From: Desulfobacteraceae bacterium
GTDB lineage: Bacteria; Desulfobacterota; Desulfobacteria; Desulfobacterales; Desulfobacteraceae
NCBI GenBank assembly: GCA_011390435.1
Contig: JAABSK010000045.1
Location: forward strand, 1 to 15,373
Reading direction: 5' to 3'
Length of the DNA: 15,373 nt
This document shows positions 1 to 7,046 of this stretch, piece after piece (the stretch's first letter is position 1; every line of letters begins with the position of its first letter). The notes beneath the pieces are model-generated. The model did not search any database. It was not told the origin of the DNA and was given only the letters and a program-made list of their open reading frames with translations. Made by a program: the position numbers and the translations under genes.

Positions 1-77
1 AACTCGTAGGCGTTTCTTTTTTTAATGTTCATTGTTTGATACGGTCTTTTTTAGTTGGTGATTCAAATTTTCAAAAC

Positions 78-106
78 TTGATATTATACGCTCTTAATGG
101 CATAAT
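78..106 (+). promoter_or_regulatory. Candidate sigma70 promoter of the hydrolase gene
   Basis: TTGATA (78-83) and CATAAT (101-106) each match the sigma70 consensus at five of six positions and are 17 nt apart. Transcription would begin around 112-114, directly at the ATG at 115, so the message would be leaderless or nearly so. This fits the absence of a Shine-Dalgarno sequence before that ATG. The flanking bases 1-114 are AT-rich and show no gene. The boxes are seen; the start site is inferred. Confidence 0.5.
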
Positions 107-114
107 CACAAGCC

Positions 115-930
115 ATGAACGAAAAGATCCTGAATATTGAATTTGACTGCCAGGGATTCACCCTCAAAGGGATGCTTCACCTGCCTGACAGCGACTGCCC
201 CCCTCTGGTCATCGGCTCCCACGGACTTGAAGGCACCATGGATTCTGCCAAACAAATCGTGTTGTCCAGACTGCTGGTCCGGCACCAGATGGCGTTTTTC
301 CGTTTTGATCACAGAGGATGCGGTCAGAGCCAGGGAGATTTTCTCCATGACACCTCACTGGAAAAGAGAACCCGGGATTTCATTGCAGCGGTCCGGCATG
401 TTACCGGTCTGAACAAAACCAGTAAAAATCTTGCTGTATTCGGTTCCAGCATGGGCGGAGCCACCTGCATCAATGCCTGGGAAAACTTATTGCAAATGGA
501 TCTGAATCTTTGCGGCGGCATTTTCTGTTCTGCTCCGGTGAAAAGCCAAACCATAACGAATATTCCACTGGCAGCCAACGGCACCCGCCCTGCCCTGCCG
601 TTATCATTTTTCGAAACCAACCTGCTTTTTGATATCACCCCTAAAATACAGCAGTTAAAAAATATTCTGATTTTCCATGGAGATCTGGACGATATTGTGC
701 CGGTTTCCAATGCCCATCTGATTTATCAGCATGCAAACGATCCCAGGCGCCTGGTGATTCATCCGGGAGGAGATCATCAGATGACCTGCCGGGATCACCA
801 GCGGGACTTTGAGCATCAGACAGTTGAATGGCTTTTACGCTGTTTTTCCGACAGCCACCAGTCGTCGCCGCAGCAGTTCCAGAGCCATGGTGGCAAACAT
901 GGTCTTGTTCCGGGACCGCTCACCAAATAA
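115..930 (+). CDS. Alpha/beta hydrolase (serine esterase type)
   Basis: A 271-residue cytosolic serine hydrolase without signal peptide or membrane segment. The oxyanion-strand motif is at H36-G37 (GSHGLEG). The nucleophile elbow GSSMGG puts the catalytic serine at S112, the acid is probably D192 in the HGDLDDIVP motif, and the histidine is H221 in GGDHQM. The layout resembles the feruloyl/cinnamoyl-esterase-like hydrolases of COG1073, but the substrate cannot be read from the sequence. The ATG at 115 has no recognisable Shine-Dalgarno sequence; a promoter abuts it, suggesting leaderless translation. The next methionine (codon 20) lies inside the first beta strand, so 115 is kept. The domain should end near residue 243. 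The last 28 or so residues are encoded opposite the 3' end of cinA and look like an accidental tail. The gene appears monocistronic. Confidence 0.85.
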   Translation: MNEKILNIEFDCQGFTLKGMLHLPDSDCPPLVIGSHGLEGTMDSAKQIVLSRLLVRHQMAFFRFDHRGCGQSQGDFLHDTSLEKRTRDFIAAVRHVTGLNKTSKNLAVFGSSMGGATCINAWENLLQMDLNLCGGIFCSAPVKSQTITNIPLAANGTRPALPLSFFETNLLFDITPKIQQLKNILIFHGDLDDIVPVSNAHLIYQHANDPRRLVIHPGGDHQMTCRDHQRDFEHQTVEWLLRCFSDSHQSSPQQFQSHGGKHGLVPGPLTK

Positions 931-2097
931 AAACCGGTACTGGCGTGCCTCAGCAGTGTGAGCATCTGCAACACCAATACACACCGTTCCCACAGGTTTT
1001 TGAGCGGTCCCGCCCCCAGGCCCTGCAATCCCGGTGGTGGAAATGGCAATATCAGCGCCGGCAACCTGTCTTGCGCCCCTGGCCATTTCAATGGCGGTTT
1101 GTTCATGAACCGCGCCATGTTCAATCAATGTCACCTCATCAACCCCCAGAACCCGCACTTTTGCATCATTGGAATAAGTTACCGCTGAAAACACAAAGTA
1201 TTCTGAGCTTCCGGAAACATCGGTGATCATGTTGGAAATTAATCCGCCAGTGCACGATTCTGCAATGGCAAGGTTTTTTTTCTGGCAGATGAGCAACTGT
1301 CCGACCTCCTGTGCGATAGAACGGCCGGATTCAGACACAATCTTGTTTTCAAGCCGATCCATAACCCATTTTCTGGCCCGGACCAGATCCGCTGCTGCCG
1401 TGTTGCTGCTGTGTCCGGTTTTGTGCTGAATCAGCTTGACTTCAATGACAGGAAAATCTGCACGAAAACCGATACGGATCTTTGGAAACTGTTCGTTAAA
1501 CCCGTTCATCCGCTGGCCAACAGTGGATTCTGCAAGGCCAAAAACAGTGAGCCGCTCAACACGGATATCATCATCAAGCCCAAACCGCCGTATCAGAACC
1601 GGCTTGACCTGTGTTTCAAACATGATTTTCATTTCAGCCGGAACCCCGGGCATGAAAAAAAACACGCACTGATTTATCTGAAGATAAAAGCCCGGAGCAG
1701 TACCCGCACTGTTTTCCATCATGGTTGAAGCGGATGGCAGCAATGCCTGTTTCTCATTTTCCGGATTCAATTCAAACCCTTTTTTTGCAAAGTACGCCTG
1801 CATGGTTTTCAGGGCTCTGGGATTGATTTCAAGCCGATCCCCTGCTGCCATGGCACAGGCTTCTGCTGAACAGTCGTCTGATGTAGGGCCAAGCCCGCCG
1901 GTAACCAGACAGATGTCAGCTTCATGGGAAATTTCTGTAATCACTGCTGCAATCGACCCTGCAAAATCTCCCACAGCAGTGATTTTCTCAACAGCGATCC
2001 CCAGCTCCTTTGCCCTGGTGCACAAAAACGCAGCATTGGTATCAATGATATCTCCTAAAAGAACTTCATCCCCTGTGGAAAGAATCTGTGCGATCAT
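835..2097 (-). CDS. cinA: CinA family protein (NMN deamidase / competence-damage inducible)
   Basis: A 420-residue two-domain CinA. Residues 1-170 form the MoaB/Mog-like MoCF domain (COG1058), with STGDEVLLGD near the start, TGGLGPTSDD at 66-75 and PGVPAEM at 150-156. Residues 255-418 form the PncC amidase domain, with AESCTGG at 279-285 holding the presumed nucleophile S281, and TGIAGPGGG at 355-363. In characterised homologues the C-terminal domain converts nicotinamide mononucleotide to nicotinate mononucleotide in pyridine-nucleotide salvage, and the N-terminal domain has ADP-ribose pyrophosphatase activity. The ATG at 2097 is chosen because AAGGAG (2105-2110) precedes it by 7 nt and the conserved MIAQILSTGDE begins there. 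An in-frame ATG at 2127 adds ten basic, unconserved residues. The start overlaps the end of the radical SAM gene by 32 nt, suggesting translational coupling. The 3' end overlaps the convergent hydrolase gene by 96 nt. Confidence 0.93.
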   Translation of the reverse strand: MIAQILSTGDEVLLGDIIDTNAAFLCTRAKELGIAVEKITAVGDFAGSIAAVITEISHEADICLVTGGLGPTSDDCSAEACAMAAGDRLEINPRALKTMQAYFAKKGFELNPENEKQALLPSASTMMENSAGTAPGFYLQINQCVFFFMPGVPAEMKIMFETQVKPVLIRRFGLDDDIRVERLTVFGLAESTVGQRMNGFNEQFPKIRIGFRADFPVIEVKLIQHKTGHSSNTAAADLVRARKWVMDRLENKIVSESGRSIAQEVGQLLICQKKNLAIAESCTGGLISNMITDVSGSSEYFVFSAVTYSNDAKVRVLGVDEVTLIEHGAVHEQTAIEMARGARQVAGADIAISTTGIAGPGGGTAQKPVGTVCIGVADAHTAEARQYRFLFGERSRNKTMFATMALELLRRRLVAVGKTA

Positions 2098-3616
2098 CCC
2101 CCATCTCCTTTTGAAAAAAAGCCGCATGATTTGAGGAAAAAAACGCAGGGTTTTTGCGGATATTCCCTCCTGTTAAAACCTGTTTTTTAAATTGTCTGGC
2201 GATGAACTTTTTGACCTTTGACCGGTCCCATCCCAGGGGATGTTTGAAATTCAGATACAAGGACAGATCGCCATGGTAAAATTCCCGGGTTTCCAGCTTC
2301 TCAGCGTCCGGGCTGAATCTGGGAAGGTTGAACACAGCAAGGTTCAGATAATCAATATATTGCTGATGGTCCAATGCATAGGCAAGGGTCTTTTCAGCAG
2401 ATGCTCTGTTTTCAGATTCCGTGCCGAACAGCAGATAAACAAATGTCAAGATTCCCGCCCGGCTGAGATTTTCAAGTATCTGTGACACCTGCGAAAGACA
2501 GGTTCCCTTGTTCATCTGGTCAAGCACCTGCTGATCTCCGGATTCAAGCCCCAGCTTGAGCATGGCACACCCTGAACGCCTTAATTTTTTACAGAATTCA
2601 GGATCGGTCAGTTCGTTTTCAAACCGCACAAACCCATACCACTGAAAGGAGAAGGTGTTTCGGGAAAGAATTTTTAAAAATGACGGTGCAATGGCATTGT
2701 CGATAAAATGGATATAATCCGGGTGATGTCCAGCCTCCACCGCCCGGAGATCGTCCAATATTTTTGATGCCCGCCGGGCTTTATAGGGACGGGTCTCTGC
2801 CTTTTCAGGGCAGAATCTGCACTTGCTCCAGTAACACCCGATGGATGCCCTGAACGGCAGGACTTTTCCCGGAGACAGGTATACACCATCGTTGACAAAC
2901 TCATAATCCGGGACAAAATGTCGTTGATTTTTTCCATCACTTCCCATCAATGCCAGCAGCGGCAGTTCTCCTTCCCCCTGAATGCAGATATCAATCAACC
3001 CGGCAAACGGGTCTGCATAATCCGGATGACGCATCCACGATGACAGAAGTCCGCCGCCCATGATGATCTTTTTATCCGGAAACCTGTCTTTGATCCATCC
3101 GGCGAGTGCAAAACTGACCAGAGCCTGGTTCAGGTAACACAACGAGATTCCAATGTATGGAGACAGGTGACCTTCAATCTGTTTTCTGACACAGTGTTCA
3201 AAAAAAGGATAAAACGGATTTTGACAATATTGTTCCGCACTTTTGAGCAGGTCAACGGAATTGACCGATGACAGACAGTTGTCCGCATAATCACTCAGGG
3301 TAATTTTGAAACGCCGGGTATCCACGCTCAACGCCAGCAGCCGGTTTAAATCGTAAACCCGCTGGTGATACCGGTCCATATTCCTGTACAAAACCGGGTC
3401 TTTTAAATCGGCAACCAGCTGCTCCCTGTTTTTCAATGCCCGCCTGGACCAGGAATCTTCAGCTGTCATCTCTGAATTGATCAGATACAGCAGCCCTTCA
3501 ACATTGGCATCATATACCGTACAGTGATGGCCGTGTTTTTTAAGTGCGCCAGATAAAAGGGCCACACCGGCAGGTGGTTCACAAGGCTTGGCCACCGGTG
3601 GAAAAATCAGCAGCAT
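2066..3616 (-). CDS. B12-binding-type radical SAM protein
   Basis: A 516-residue protein with an N-terminal cobalamin-binding-like Rossmann region (about 1-225) and a radical SAM domain (about 250-440). The N-terminal part shows FPPVAKPCEPPAGVALLSGA, the strand-helix GISLCYLNQALVSFALAGW, IIMGGG and GEGELPL. No DxHxxG cobalamin-ligand motif is visible, as in many relatives. The cluster motif GCYWSKCRFC places cysteines at 261, 266 and 269, a CX4CX2C spacing rather than the usual CX3CX2C. KLGLESGDQQVLDQMNKG is the typical SAM/B12-class segment. The substrate is unknown; the Elp3-like B12 class includes methyltransferases, methylthiotransferases and cyclases. The ATG at 3616 is preferred because AAGGAG (3625-3630) lies 8 nt upstream; the GTG at 3622 would leave only 2 nt. 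It sits 61 nt after the kinase gene and overlaps cinA, so the three are probably co-transcribed. Confidence 0.88.
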   Translation of the reverse strand: MLLIFPPVAKPCEPPAGVALLSGALKKHGHHCTVYDANVEGLLYLINSEMTAEDSWSRRALKNREQLVADLKDPVLYRNMDRYHQRVYDLNRLLALSVDTRRFKITLSDYADNCLSSVNSVDLLKSAEQYCQNPFYPFFEHCVRKQIEGHLSPYIGISLCYLNQALVSFALAGWIKDRFPDKKIIMGGGLLSSWMRHPDYADPFAGLIDICIQGEGELPLLALMGSDGKNQRHFVPDYEFVNDGVYLSPGKVLPFRASIGCYWSKCRFCPEKAETRPYKARRASKILDDLRAVEAGHHPDYIHFIDNAIAPSFLKILSRNTFSFQWYGFVRFENELTDPEFCKKLRRSGCAMLKLGLESGDQQVLDQMNKGTCLSQVSQILENLSRAGILTFVYLLFGTESENRASAEKTLAYALDHQQYIDYLNLAVFNLPRFSPDAEKLETREFYHGDLSLYLNFKHPLGWDRSKVKKFIARQFKKQVLTGGNIRKNPAFFSSNHAAFFQKEMGDDRTDSFHRG

Positions 3617-3622
3617 ACACAC

Positions 3623-3661
3623 AGCTCCTTAAATTCAAAACCGCGTCAAATTCAAGGAGCT
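3623..3661 (-). promoter_or_regulatory. RNA hairpin enclosing the radical SAM Shine-Dalgarno
   Basis: In the - strand transcript, bases 3661-3646 can pair continuously with 3638-3623: 16 bp including three G-U pairs, with a 7-nt loop at 3645-3639. The outer eight pairs are AGCTCCTT against AAGGAGCT. The 3' arm contains the whole ribosome-binding site AAGGAG (3630-3625) of the radical SAM gene. No U-run follows, so it is not a terminator. It may limit translation relative to the upstream kinase. The pairing is read from the sequence; the regulatory role is inference. Confidence 0.55.
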
Positions 3662-3677
3662 TACCACTAAAATCCGC

Positions 3678-6600
3678 TTATTCAAAGTTTTTCATGTGTT
3701 TTTCAATCATCTTGAGCAGGGATTCCGCACGGATGGGTTTTGAAATGTAATCATCCATGCCTGCCGCCAGACACAGTTCCCTGTCCCCTTTCATGGCATG
3801 GGCAGTCATGGCAATGATCAGAACATCGTGATTCAGAACGTTTGATGAGAGGTCACGAATCTGCCTGGTGGCTGAAATTCCATCCATTTCCGGCATCTGG
3901 ATATCCATGAGAACGATTCGGTAATCAATATTTTCAAGGGCTTCAACCACCTGTTTTCCTGTGGTCACTGCATCGGCTTTGAATCCGAATTTGTCCAGCA
4001 GAGCCAGAGCCAGTTTCTGATTCACCGGATTATCTTCTGCCAGAAGGATACGAAGGTTATGGCGCTTTTCTTCTGAAACAGAATAAGCGGTAACCAGGCC
4101 GGATGTCTGCTGGTGGTCCGGTTTTACCTGCTGCTGGTTCAGGACGGAAACCATACAGTCATAAAGCAGGGATCTTCGGACAGGTTTATGAAGGTATGCA
4201 GCAAACCCGATTTCTTTCATCTGTGCGCCATCCCCCCTCAATCCCTGGGAGGTGAGCATGATCAGACGCGTGTTTTTCAACGCCGGGTCTGCCTTGATGA
4301 TCCGCCCCAGCTCCCCTCCGTCCATTTTCGGCATGAGCATATCGGAAATCACGAGGTCATAGGGCGCTTTTGCCTTGACCAGGGCCCGCATCAGGGTCAA
4401 GGCCATCTGACCGCTGAGGGCCTGGTCACAGGCACATCCCCAGTGGGTCAGATAGCCGCAGAGAATATCCAGATTGGTCTGATTGTCATCGACGATCAAA
4501 ATCCGTTTGCCCTGGATGGTTTCAAGATGATCAAATCTCTTTTCCCTGACATTGTTCTGCTTTTGAAACATAGTGGTAAACCAGAAGGTTGATCCCTTTC
4601 CCGGGCGGCTCTCAAGGCTGATCTTTCCTCCCATCAACTCCACCAGTTTCTTTGAAATGGCCAGCCCCAGGCCGGTGCCCCCGTATTTTCGGGTGGTGGA
4701 TGCATCCACCTGTTGAAAAGAACGAAACAGGCGTTTTTGATCCTTCCGGGAGATACCGATCCCTGTATCCTGTACACTGAAATGAAGGGTCGCCCGTGTT
4801 GCTGATTCCTTTTCAAGGCTGACACGGAACACCACTTCCCCTGAATCGGTAAACTTAATGGCATTGGTGCACAGGTTGACAATGACCTGGCGCAGACGGC
4901 CTGGATCCCCCCTGAGGAGAGTCGGGACATCATGACCCACTTCATAGATAAATTCCAGTCCCTTGGTGTGTGCCTGGATGGCAGGAAGCGATACAATTTC
5001 ATCAATGGATTTTCGAAGATCAAAATCGATCTGTTCAATGTCCAGTCTCCCGGCTTCAATCTTGGAAAAATCGAGAATATCATTGATCACCGTCAGCAGT
5101 GCTTCAGCGCTGCGCTTTCCCGTATCCACAAAATCGATCTGTTCAGCGGTCAATTCCGTTCCCAGCAGAAGATTATACATGCCCAGTACTCCGTTCATCG
5201 GAGTGCGGATTTCATGACTCATATTGGCCAGAAATTCACTTTTGGCAAGGCTGGCCTGTTCTGCTCCCTTTTTGGCTTTTTCCAGGTCCCGGATAAACTG
5301 TCTGCGCTCTGTAATGTCCCTGGCAATTCCCCTGAACCCTTTGACTGTGTTGTCGATTCCCTTCATCAGGGAAACAGATGATTCAATCGACCGGAGTGCG
5401 CCATTTTTCTGTACGATTTCATACTGCAATGAAGGATTGGATCTACCGGTTTGAAAAATCTGGTTGTATGCCTTGAAAACCTTGTCGGCATTTTTCTTGT
5501 CCATGTAGTTTTTGTGAGGCTTTCCCAGCAGTTCTTCTTTTGTATACTTGAAAATTGTTGCCATGGCATCATTGATAAACGTCAAACGCCCGGCCAGATC
5601 GGTTTCAAAATAGCCTTCATCAATGGTGGTCAGAATGTTGCGGTAGCGCTCTTCACTCAGAATCAATGCCCGTTCAACCATGATCTTTTCTGTCAGATCC
5701 CTTGAAATGCCCCGGAATCCAATCGGAACGCCGTTGCGATCCCGCAGCAGGGAAAACGTTACCTCGTGGTAGGCATGGGTGCCGTCTTTTTTAATAATTT
5801 CATACTGCAGAAATGAACTTGGTGTGCCCGTACGATACATCTTGTTGAATGCCTGGTAAACCTTTCTGGCATTTTCTTCATCCATATAGTCTTTATTGCT
5901 GATGGACAGCATCTCTTCAGCTTCATATCCCAGCATCCGGCACATGGCATGATTGACAAATACAAATTGGCCTGTCAGATCCACTTCAAAATACCCGTCT
6001 TCAATACTGTTAAGAATGGTTCGATACTTTTCCTCGCTTTTTTCAAGGGCGATCTGCGCTTTTTTCTTTTCTGTCACATCCCGGGATATTCCGCTGAATC
6101 CTGTGGGATTGCCTGCTTCATCCCGCATCAACGCAGCGGTAATTTCAGAAAAAAAACCGGTTCCATCCGGCCGGATGATTTCATTGTCGATAATTTTACT
6201 GCTTTTCCCGGTCTGATAAATCCTGCTGAATTCCGTAAACAGTCTTTCATGCAGATATGCTGGTGTATTTTCTTTGTAACTGCTGCCGATCAATTCATTC
6301 CGGGGCCGACCAAAATGCAGGGCAGCTGCTTTGTTGACATAGGTATAAATTCCTTTCAGATCGTTTTCATAATAGGCATCTTCCAGGTTCTCAATGATGG
6401 TTTTGAACCGGGACTCCTCAAACCGGGTCTGTTTTTCTTTCTGTGCTGTTTTGACCGCCAGAATAACGGCCGGAATCAGTATGTCAGACGTTAATCCACT
6501 GATCGGCAGATATCCGTTGATGCCTTGTTCTGCCGACTGGATCACACAGGCAGGATCAACCCGGTCTGACAGCAGGATGATGGCGCTGTTGCTGGCAGCG

Positions 6601-6851
6601 TTGATCAATTCTTTCACAGATACATCTTCCGGCAGATCTGATAAAAGCGGATTGAACAGGACCAGGTCAAATTCGTGCGCATTCAGGCACGTGACTGTCT
6701 GATCAAATGTTTGTGTCACCTGGATTTCCAGGGACAGAATCTCTCCGGGACCTGAATCTGATGTCAAAAGACTGCGGATTGTTTGAGCGGTTGATGCGCA
6801 AGGTTCCGCCAGAAGGATGTGCCAGTGTCCGCCATCAATTGAATGGGTCAA
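3678..6851 (-). CDS. Soluble hybrid histidine kinase: pseudo-receiver, 3 PAS, HisKA, HATPase, 2 receivers
   Basis: A 1057-residue cytosolic sensor kinase without membrane segments. Residues 10-135 look like a degenerate receiver, with N67 where the phospho-accepting Asp should be. Three mutually similar PAS domains lie at about 148-262, 272-388 and 398-514, each ending in GISRD or GIARD followed by a T-E-K/R linker. HisKA follows, with H546 in [10 protein letters not shown]. The HATPase has the N box at 659-663, DTGIGI at 695-700 and GGTGLGL at 724-730. The two C-terminal receivers have intact sites: D788/D789, D837, K889, and E939/D940, D983, K1038. There is no HPt domain, so a separate phosphotransfer partner is expected. 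The start is a TTG with AAAGGAG (6858-6864) 6 nt upstream; an in-frame stop at 6870-6872 excludes anything longer. The ligand is unknown. Divergent from trpE and followed by the radical SAM gene. Confidence 0.95.
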   Translation of the reverse strand: MTHSIDGGHWHILLAEPCASTAQTIRSLLTSDSGPGEILSLEIQVTQTFDQTVTCLNAHEFDLVLFNPLLSDLPEDVSVKELINAASNSAIILLSDRVDPACVIQSAEQGINGYLPISGLTSDILIPAVILAVKTAQKEKQTRFEESRFKTIIENLEDAYYENDLKGIYTYVNKAAALHFGRPRNELIGSSYKENTPAYLHERLFTEFSRIYQTGKSSKIIDNEIIRPDGTGFFSEITAALMRDEAGNPTGFSGISRDVTEKKKAQIALEKSEEKYRTILNSIEDGYFEVDLTGQFVFVNHAMCRMLGYEAEEMLSISNKDYMDEENARKVYQAFNKMYRTGTPSSFLQYEIIKKDGTHAYHEVTFSLLRDRNGVPIGFRGISRDLTEKIMVERALILSEERYRNILTTIDEGYFETDLAGRLTFINDAMATIFKYTKEELLGKPHKNYMDKKNADKVFKAYNQIFQTGRSNPSLQYEIVQKNGALRSIESSVSLMKGIDNTVKGFRGIARDITERRQFIRDLEKAKKGAEQASLAKSEFLANMSHEIRTPMNGVLGMYNLLLGTELTAEQIDFVDTGKRSAEALLTVINDILDFSKIEAGRLDIEQIDFDLRKSIDEIVSLPAIQAHTKGLEFIYEVGHDVPTLLRGDPGRLRQVIVNLCTNAIKFTDSGEVVFRVSLEKESATRATLHFSVQDTGIGISRKDQKRLFRSFQQVDASTTRKYGGTGLGLAISKKLVELMGGKISLESRPGKGSTFWFTTMFQKQNNVREKRFDHLETIQGKRILIVDDNQTNLDILCGYLTHWGCACDQALSGQMALTLMRALVKAKAPYDLVISDMLMPKMDGGELGRIIKADPALKNTRLIMLTSQGLRGDGAQMKEIGFAAYLHKPVRRSLLYDCMVSVLNQQQVKPDHQQTSGLVTAYSVSEEKRHNLRILLAEDNPVNQKLALALLDKFGFKADAVTTGKQVVEALENIDYRIVLMDIQMPEMDGISATRQIRDLSSNVLNHDVLIIAMTAHAMKGDRELCLAAGMDDYISKPIRAESLLKMIEKHMKNFE
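5310..6410 (-). repeat. Three tandem diverged PAS units within the kinase gene
   Basis: Three units of about 115 codons (6410-6066, 6038-5688, 5660-5310) encode PAS domains that align along their whole length. Shared segments are an R-[FY]-[KR] start, E-D/E-[AG]-Y-[YF]-E near the first strand, a [YF]-[VI]-N strand, a Y-Q/N-x-x-[YF]-[RQ]-T-G turn and G-F-[SR]-G-I-[SA]-R-D at the end. Units 2 and 3 are closer to each other than to unit 1, which suggests stepwise internal duplication. The similarity is clear in protein and partial in DNA. Confidence 0.75.
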
Positions 6852-6898
6852 AATGAACTCCTTTGCATATCATGCATCAGAATGGAACATACAATATA

Positions 6899-6928
6899 CA
6901 GATAAGCCAATAACCGGAACGGTGTCAA
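6899..6928 (-). promoter_or_regulatory. Candidate promoter of the kinase-radical SAM-cinA directon
   Basis: On the - strand a consensus TTGACA occupies 6928-6923. The -10 region 17-18 nt away (TTATCT or TATCTG, 6905-6899) matches poorly. A good -35 with a weak -10 is typical of a promoter needing an activator, and a perfect inverted repeat ends 2 nt upstream of the -35. Transcription would start about 40 nt before the TTG start codon. The true -10 is uncertain. Confidence 0.4.
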
Positions 6929-6930
6929 GC

Positions 6931-6944
6931 AAACTGTTCAGTTT
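6931..6944. promoter_or_regulatory. Palindrome AAACTG-TT-CAGTTT, candidate operator
   Basis: A perfect inverted repeat with 6-bp arms and a 2-nt centre, placed 2 nt upstream of the leftward -35 box (6928-6923). The position suits an activator of the kinase promoter, or a repressor overlapping RNA polymerase. The repeat is directly visible; the regulator is unknown. Confidence 0.4.
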
Positions 6945-6961
6945 TGCCGAAACAGCCCGTT

Positions 6962-6981
6962 TGTTTCTATAAATAGAAACA
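6962..6981. promoter_or_regulatory. Palindrome TGTTTCTAT-AA-ATAGAAACA, candidate operator
   Basis: A perfect 20-bp inverted repeat with 9-bp arms and a 2-nt centre, ending 6 nt upstream of the trp -35 box. Its centre is about 51 nt before the predicted trp start site, a typical activator position, though repression is also possible. It does not resemble the Escherichia coli TrpR operator core (ACTAGT...ACTAGT type). GAAACA at 6949-6954 forms an additional overlapping inverted repeat with TGTTTC at 6962-6967, 7 nt apart, hinting at a second half-site. Confidence 0.55.
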
Positions 6982-6987
6982 TTTTTC

Positions 6988-7016
6988 TTGACACGGCTCC
7001 TGAACTCAGCTATTTT
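6988..7016 (+). promoter_or_regulatory. trp operon promoter
   Basis: A consensus -35 TTGACA (6988-6993) and a -10 TATTTT (7011-7016) are separated by exactly 17 nt. The predicted start is near 7023, leaving a 5' leader of only about 24 nt before the trpE ATG. The leader is A-rich and ends in the Shine-Dalgarno AAGGAA (7033-7038). There is no room for a leader peptide or attenuator hairpin. Confidence 0.8.
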
Positions 7017-7046
7017 ACGCAAAAAAAACAATAAGGAAACATCACC

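Noticed and set aside
2098..2127. Longer cinA start at the ATG at 2127
   Set aside because: The extra ten residues are basic and unlike CinA proteins, whereas the ATG at 2097 has a strong AAGGAG 7 nt upstream and begins the conserved sequence.
3617..3622. GTG start for the radical SAM gene at 3622
   Set aside because: Only 2 nt would separate it from AAGGAG; the ATG two codons later has an 8-nt spacing.
5949..6494. Long open frames antisense to the kinase gene, including 5949-6494 and 4113-4592
   Set aside because: They mirror the conserved kinase coding sequence, have composition typical of antisense frames and show no recognisable protein motif.
7017..7046. Tryptophan leader peptide or attenuator before trpE
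   Set aside because: Between the predicted transcription start and the ATG there are about 24 A-rich bases with no open frame, no Trp codons and no terminator-antiterminator pairing.
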